From: a bacterium
Lineage (GTDB): Bacteria; Verrucomicrobiota; Verrucomicrobiia; Limisphaerales; UBA11358
DNA: 6,122 bases
Direction: 5' to 3'
Assembly (NCBI GenBank): GCA_021781185.1
Contig: JAJXXI010000203.1
Coordinates: 1 to 6,122, forward strand
Under the pieces are notes generated by a model, which was given only the letters and a program-made list of their open reading frames with translations, had not been told where the DNA came from and ran no database searches. The position numbers and the translations under genes are program-made. Of this stretch, positions 1 to 3,871 are shown piece after piece. Within the stretch, counting starts at the first letter, position 1; every line of letters begins with the position of its first letter.

Positions 1-1
1 C

Positions 2-325
2 ATTTGCAGCCTGTTGCTGGCTTTAACACCGGCGATGGGCTGGCCCCCATTGCCGGCCTGTCCGGCCATGACGGCGCATGCCTCGTGTGGTTGCGGCGGC
101 AAAATGCCGTGCTGCGCCGCACGCTCGTCGTCCCATTCCAACCCGGCACCGCTGACGCTCGCCAGCGTCAGCGCGCAGAATCCGGTTTCGGCGTCTGTCC
201 CGGCGACTGTGGGCTGGCGGTTGCCGGCCGGCCGGCCGTTTTCATCGGCTTTCCAACCTGCTGCGGTCGGTTTACCGCCGGCGGGAACACCGCTCTACAC
301 GCAGAACTGCGCCCTGCTGATCTGA
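2..325 (+). CDS. Small secreted Cys-rich protein, 5'-truncated
   Basis: Partial gene: the reading frame is open from base 2, so the true start lies left of the window. It ends at a TGA (323-325). The 107 visible residues begin with a hydrophobic stretch (ICSLLLALTPAMG) that looks like the end of a signal peptide, so the mature protein is probably periplasmic or exported. A Cys cluster follows, SCGCGGKMPCC (window residues 28-38, bases 83-115), plus a Cys at residue 20 and another five residues from the C-terminus (NCALLI). The middle is rich in Ala, Pro, Ser and Val with no domain I recognise. Cys and Met this close together could bind a soft metal, and the gene lies 108 bases before an efflux operon on the same strand, so a role in Cu/Ag handling is plausible but inferred. 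A TTG at 14 could be read as a start, but it would cut the signal peptide. Overlapping frames in this stretch give Arg-rich or featureless proteins and look like shadows. Confidence 0.6.
   Translation: MCSLLLALTPAMGWPPLPACPAMTAHASCGCGGKMPCCAARSSSHSNPAPLTLASVSAQNPVSASVPATVGWRLPAGRPFSSAFQPAAVGLPPAGTPLYTQNCALLI
150..173. repeat. Perfect 10-bp hairpin inside the small gene
   Basis: The arm cgctgacgct (150-159) and its exact reverse complement agcgtcagcg (164-173) are separated by the 4-base loop cgcc. It lies inside the coding region of the small Cys-rich protein, encoding roughly PLTLASVSA. There is no T-run after it, so it does not look like an intrinsic terminator. It may act as RNA structure or be a short palindromic repeat. 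The base-pairing is certain; the function is unknown. Confidence 0.5.
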
Positions 326-360
326 ATATTCCTTCATCACGCCCTTGGTGTGTCTGTCGC

Positions 361-375
361 CGGCGCGCCGCGCCG
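361..375. repeat. GC-only hairpin in the leader before the channel gene
   Basis: The arm cggcgc (361-366) pairs with gcgccg (370-375) across a gcc loop. It lies in the 108-base gap between the Cys-rich gene and the TolC-family gene. It could weakly attenuate or terminate upstream transcription, but the next bases are attccgttag rather than a T-tract, so a factor-independent terminator is not supported. I could not pick out a convincing -35/-10 pair in the gap. Confidence 0.25.
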
Positions 376-420
376 ATTCCGTTAGATGTTCGTGGTTTAA
401 GCTGAACCGAAAAACCCGTG

Positions 421-425
421 AAAGG
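421..425 (+). promoter_or_regulatory. Probable ribosome binding site favouring the GTG start at 434
   Basis: AAAGG lies 8 bases before the GTG at 434, a normal spacing. The alternative in-frame ATG at 449 has only AGGA at 442-445, three bases away, which is too close for normal use. This favours GTG 434 for the TolC-family gene. Both starts keep the signal peptide and lipobox. Confidence 0.45.
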
Positions 426-433
426 CAATTGAA

Positions 434-1828
434 GTGAATGCAGGATTGATGAGTAAAAATTCCATCTGGCCGCTGGTGCTGGCGGTCGGCGTGCTGGCGC
501 TGGCCGGTTGCCGGGGCATTCCCACGCCGGAGGAAAGCCAGGCGCGGCGGGGACTCGCCGCAGTCACGGATAATTACCGGCCCAATCAGCAAAAACCGGG
601 ATTACCCGTGCTGACACCAGACACTGGCCTGAGTAATTATCTCGCGTATGCGCTGCTGAATTCACCGACCGTGAATGCGGCTTATGGCGACTGGGCGGCC
701 TCCGTGGAAAACATCACGGTGGAACGCTCCCTGCCCGATCCGCAAATCACCTTTCAAGCAGACATTGCCAGCATCGTGCAAACCGTGATGCCAGGTTTCC
801 AGCAGGAATTTCCCGGGCCCGGCAAGTTGCGCGCGCGCGCCGCCGTCGCCGGCGCTGGAAGTCGCGCCAAATACTTCGCCTTTGAAACTGCCGCGCTGCA
901 AACCGCCTTCGATTTGAAGAAGTCCTATTATGAACTTCACTTCCTCGACGACCGGCTGCGGATCAACCGCGAAACACTTTCGTTGCTCAACGACTTGGAA
1001 CGCATTGCCGGCGCGCAAAACGAGGTTGGCAAGGGAACGTTGCAAGACGTGCTGCGCGCCCAGATCGAGCGCGATCGCGTCAGCACCGACATCGCCAACC
1101 TGGAAGACTCCCGCCAGCCGATGCTGGCGTCATTCAAGGCTGCGCTGGGCATCACGCCGGACCAGCCCGATCCGCCCGTGCCGGCGCGATTGGAAACAAC
1201 GGAGATCAATCCTGATTCCGCCGAACTGCAGCGCATCGCTTTTGCCCGCAACCCGCAGTTGAAAGCCATGGAGGCTGACGTGCGCGCGGCCGAAGCGGGC
1301 ATTGCCCTCGCCTATAAATCGCGCGTGCCGGATTTCAGTCTGGGCTTGATGGCCGATGTGAAGGCGTCGCCGACCCTGTTTCGTCCGCTTGCCGGCATGA
1401 CTTTGCCGATCTGGCGGGACAAGACTGCCGCCGAAATTGCGCAGGCTCAGGCGCTGGAACTTGCCGCCAAGGCGCGGCTGACGGCGGCACAGATTGCACT
1501 GGCGGTGGATTTTGCGGAACAGTCCTTCGCTTATCGCGAAATCGGTCGCAACCTCGACCTGCTCATAAACCGGCTCATTCCCAAGGCGCGCCAGTCGTTG
1601 GAGATAGCCCGCGCCGGTTATCTCTCGGGCACGATTGATTTCTTCAACCTCATGGACGCGGAACGGACCCTGCTGAACTTCGAGCTTTCGGCGGTTGAAT
1701 CCCGCACGCAGCGCGAGATTGTGCTCTCGCGCCTGTCATTGCTGATCGCCGGCGAACCGCCAGCGGGAACCAGGTTGTTCCCCAGCGAAGAAACAGAACC
1801 ATCCGCTGCGACTAAAATTTCCAAATAA
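434..1828 (+). CDS. TolC-family outer-membrane efflux lipoprotein (CusC-type)
   Basis: Outer-membrane channel of a tripartite metal efflux pump. In this family a trimer forms a beta-barrel in the outer membrane and an alpha-helical tunnel in the periplasm that docks to the adaptor. The product is 464 residues from GTG 434 (459 from ATG 449), normal for the family. The N-terminus is a lipoprotein signal with lipobox LAGC and Cys26 as the predicted acylation site, as in CusC. Two outer-membrane efflux repeats follow, roughly residues 60-250 and 260-445, Ala/Leu/Glu-rich and helical. Typical motifs are an early LSNYLAYALLNSP, LPDPQITF, and near the C-terminus ARAGYLSGTIDFFNLMDAER. Only 8 bases separate its stop from the adaptor start, so the two are probably co-transcribed. 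The assignment to Cu/Ag efflux comes from its neighbours, because channel proteins of this family do not reveal substrate by sequence. No disruption is visible. Confidence 0.93.
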   Translation: MNAGLMSKNSIWPLVLAVGVLALAGCRGIPTPEESQARRGLAAVTDNYRPNQQKPGLPVLTPDTGLSNYLAYALLNSPTVNAAYGDWAASVENITVERSLPDPQITFQADIASIVQTVMPGFQQEFPGPGKLRARAAVAGAGSRAKYFAFETAALQTAFDLKKSYYELHFLDDRLRINRETLSLLNDLERIAGAQNEVGKGTLQDVLRAQIERDRVSTDIANLEDSRQPMLASFKAALGITPDQPDPPVPARLETTEINPDSAELQRIAFARNPQLKAMEADVRAAEAGIALAYKSRVPDFSLGLMADVKASPTLFRPLAGMTLPIWRDKTAAEIAQAQALELAAKARLTAAQIALAVDFAEQSFAYREIGRNLDLLINRLIPKARQSLEIARAGYLSGTIDFFNLMDAERTLLNFELSAVESRTQREIVLSRLSLLIAGEPPAGTRLFPSEETEPSAATKISK

Positions 1829-1836
1829 GAAACGTC

Positions 1837-3681
1837 ATGCACATCAAATTAAAATCCGCCTCGCTGTTGGTTATTCTGGCGCTGGTCGTCGCCACCGGCT
1901 TTTTCATCGTCGGGTGTTCCAAGCCGGCGGACGCCGCCAGCGCCTCGCAGGAAAAGACGCTTTACACCTGCGGCATGCATCCGCAGGTCATCCAGGATCA
2001 TCCCGGCAACTGCCCGATTTGCGGCATGAAGCTGACGCCCATTCGCAAACAGGTGTCCCAGGATATGGCTTCCGGAACCAATCGAGGCAAAATCCTGTAT
2101 TACAAATCCACCATGATGCCGGGCGAAACCAGCCCCAAGCCCGGCAAGGACAGCATGGGCATGGACATGGTGCCGGTTTACGAAACCCAGGCGGCGGCCA
2201 ACTCTTCGGAAATTGAAGTGGACCCGGTGACGATCCAGAACATGAACATCCAGACGACCCCGGTGGTGCGCGGACCCCTGCGCCGGGTGATCCGCACAGT
2301 GGGCACAATTGTTTACAACGAGACGACGCTGGCGGACGTGACCACCAAGTTCAAGGGCTGGATTGAAAAGCTGGACGTGGACGCGACCGGCCAGTTGGTG
2401 CATCGCGGCGAACCGCTGTTTGACATCTATTCGCCGGACCTTTACAGCGCGGAAGTCGAATATCTGCTCACGCTGAATCAAAGTTCCAGCAAAGATTCTG
2501 GCGCGCTGCTGCTCCGCGAAACGGCGGCGAACAAATTGAAGTTCTACGACATTTCCCAGGCGCAGATCGCCGAGTTGGGCAAAACCGGCCAGCCGCGCAA
2601 GACCCTGCAAATTCTCGCGCCGATTGACGGTTTCGTGATCGAGAAGAACATCGTGCAGGGCCAGATGGTGGATGCGGGCATGAAGCTGTATCAACTGGCT
2701 GATCTGGGCATCGTCTGGGTTTATGCGCAGATTTACGAGCAGGACCTGCCCTACATTCGTCTGGGCCAGGAGGCCGTGGTCAAACTGGACTCCATGCCCG
2801 ACCGCGAATTCCGCGGGCGCGTCACCTATGTCTATCCGAACGTGGACGAAAAAACGCGCACGGCGCGGGTGCGGCTGGAGTTTGAAAACCCCGGCTACTT
2901 TCTCAAGCCCGGCATGTTCGTCTCGGTTCAGATCACGTCCGAGCTGGCCCCCTCCGTGTTGCTGGTGCCGGATTCGGCGGTGTTGCGCAGCGGGGAGAAG
3001 AACACGGTGTTCGTCGCCTTGCCCGGCGGAAAATTTGATCCGCGCACCGTGGGTCTCGGGCCGGAGGCGGAACATGACATGTATGAAGTGGTCAGCGGCT
3101 TGCAGGCGGGGGAACGCGTGGTCACGTCCGGCCAGTTCATGCTGGATTCGGAAAGCCAGTTGCGCGAGGCGATCCAAAAAATGCGCGGGCCGTCCGGCAC
3201 CACGATGAAAATGCCGACAAGCACCAACATGAATGAATTGAAACCGGCTTCGTCCACCAACGCCGAACCGGAAGGCGTGGTTTACGTCTGCCCGATGCCG
3301 GCACACGTTTCCATCACTTACGATCATCCGGGGAACTGCCCGATCTGCGGCATGGCGCTGGTGCCGGTGACGCCCGCCGAACTCAAGCAACTGCGACCCG
3401 GCGGCAAGGTGCTTTACTACACCTGCCCGATGCCCGAACACAATTACATTCACGAAGACAAGCCGGGCAAATGCCCCATCTGCGGCATGACGCTCATTCC
3501 CGTGATGGCCGCACCGGATGCAGCCACCAATTCAGCGCCGCCCGCCACCAACGCTGTTCCCGCCGTTCCGAAAACAGACGCAAAACAGCTCTACACCTGT
3601 CCGATGCATCCTCAAGTGATTTCCGACAAACCGGGCAAGTGTCCGATTTGCGAAATGACTCTGGTGCCGATGAAAAAATGA
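1837..3681 (+). CDS. cusB: CusB-like RND periplasmic adaptor with four HMBD modules
   Basis: Membrane-fusion protein that bridges the RND pump and the outer-membrane channel and, in CusB, binds Cu(I)/Ag(I) and passes it to the pump. The product is 614 residues, much longer than E. coli CusB (about 407). Order of parts: lipoprotein signal with lipobox IVGC, Cys27; HMBD1 at 43-68 (C45, M47, H48, C59, C62, M64); a Met-rich CusB N-terminal motif at 85-115 (ILYYKSTMMPGETSP, then DSMGMDMVPVY); barrel-sandwich and alpha-hairpin from about 165 to 290 (GWIEKLDVDATGQLV, DIYSPDLYSAEVEYL, LAPIDGFVIEKNIVQG); beta-barrel at about 291-372 (VWVYAQIYEQDLPYI, TRTARVRLEFENP, LKPGMFVSVQI); membrane-proximal domain to about 455; then HMBD2 (483-511), HMBD3 (527-556) and HMBD4 (586-612), joined by Ala/Pro/Thr/Asn-rich linkers. 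The start ATG 1837 lies 8 bases after the channel gene stop and has no clear Shine-Dalgarno, but it gives a complete signal peptide. The C-terminal modules may replace a separate CusF-type chaperone. Confidence 0.95.
   Translation: MHIKLKSASLLVILALVVATGFFIVGCSKPADAASASQEKTLYTCGMHPQVIQDHPGNCPICGMKLTPIRKQVSQDMASGTNRGKILYYKSTMMPGETSPKPGKDSMGMDMVPVYETQAAANSSEIEVDPVTIQNMNIQTTPVVRGPLRRVIRTVGTIVYNETTLADVTTKFKGWIEKLDVDATGQLVHRGEPLFDIYSPDLYSAEVEYLLTLNQSSSKDSGALLLRETAANKLKFYDISQAQIAELGKTGQPRKTLQILAPIDGFVIEKNIVQGQMVDAGMKLYQLADLGIVWVYAQIYEQDLPYIRLGQEAVVKLDSMPDREFRGRVTYVYPNVDEKTRTARVRLEFENPGYFLKPGMFVSVQITSELAPSVLLVPDSAVLRSGEKNTVFVALPGGKFDPRTVGLGPEAEHDMYEVVSGLQAGERVVTSGQFMLDSESQLREAIQKMRGPSGTTMKMPTSTNMNELKPASSTNAEPEGVVYVCPMPAHVSITYDHPGNCPICGMALVPVTPAELKQLRPGGKVLYYTCPMPEHNYIHEDKPGKCPICGMTLIPVMAAPDAATNSAPPATNAVPAVPKTDAKQLYTCPMHPQVISDKPGKCPICEMTLVPMKK
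3283..3672 (+). repeat. Three C-terminal HMBD modules in the adaptor gene
   Basis: Three diverged copies of a heavy-metal-binding module: 3283-3369 (starts YVCPMPAH, core CPICGM), 3415-3504 (YTCPMPEH, core CPICGM) and 3592-3672 (YTCPMHPQV, core CPICEM). Each ends with a LVPV, LIPV or LVPM-like strand. The first two have 16 residues between the Cys of CPM and the Cys of CPIC. The third has 14, like the N-terminal copy at 1963-2040. The linker between the second and third is low-complexity, with two TN pairs and many Ala and Pro. This is a protein-level repeat; DNA identity between copies is only partial. Confidence 0.9.
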
Positions 3682-3705
3682 CCAGCACGCGTCCAGACAA
3701 CAATT

Positions 3706-3860
3706 GGTGGAACAGGACTCCGGCCTGCCGTTTCAGGCGTCACGCCCGAAACCTGACTGGCACGGACGTCATCCTGGCTCAACGGCAAATCCACAGTCAA
3801 AGCCCCGCCACCCAAATCCGTCACGACGCCGGATTTAACCGGTGTGACGCCTGTTCCACC
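3706..3860. repeat. 155-bp element with terminal inverted repeats inside the operon
   Basis: The gap between adaptor and pump is bounded by GGTGGAACAGG (3706-3716) and its exact reverse complement CCTGTTCCACC (3850-3860). The right arm read on the minus strand is GGTGGAACAGGCGTCACACC (3841-3860). The left arm matches it at 19 of 20 positions if 21 bases are removed, because GGTGGAA is followed by CAGG twice (3713-3716 and 3734-3737) and then CGTCACGCC up to 3746. No transposase is present and I see no target-site duplication directly next to the arms. It could be a miniature inverted-repeat element, a REP-like interspersed repeat, or a structured intercistronic RNA. The arms are seen directly; the mobile-element reading is inference. 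Confidence 0.45.
3730..3752. repeat. Hairpin within the intercistronic element
   Basis: GTTTC (3730-3734) pairs with GAAAC (3748-3752), and GGCG (3736-3739) pairs with CGCC (3743-3746) across a TCA loop, with one A/C mismatch between the two stems. No T-run follows, so it does not look like a terminator; it may stabilise RNA or set the relative expression of adaptor and pump. It competes for pairing with the longer inverted repeat that spans the element. Confidence 0.35.
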
Positions 3861-3871
3861 CCATAAAATTC

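Noticed and set aside
223..238. GGCC/CCGG-rich self-complementary run
   Set aside because: Short and explained by high GC in a Pro/Ala/Gly coding stretch.
4..405. Overlapping + strand frame of 133 codons at the left edge
   Set aside because: Competes with the frame at 2-325, which has a signal-like start and a Cys cluster; this frame has neither and is Arg-rich toward its end.
1849..3453. Long open frame (534 codons) on the minus strand opposite the adaptor gene
   Set aside because: His/Arg-rich translation with no domain, exactly antisense to a well-recognised gene; an effect of high GC and codon bias.
3730..3752. Intrinsic terminator between adaptor and pump
   Set aside because: The hairpin has no downstream T-tract, and termination here would cut the pump off its operon.
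3612..3824. 70-codon minus-strand frame across the intercistronic gap
   Set aside because: The part over the gap reads rather like protein (LGGGALTVDLPLSQDDV), but it continues antisense into the adaptor HMBD4 and has no domain or start signal. It could be a remnant carried by the element, but I cannot support it as a gene.
3682..3871. Separate cusF-like gene or promoter in the gap before cusA
   Set aside because: No frame encodes a signal peptide or Met/Trp metal-binding motif, and I see no convincing -35/-10 pair.
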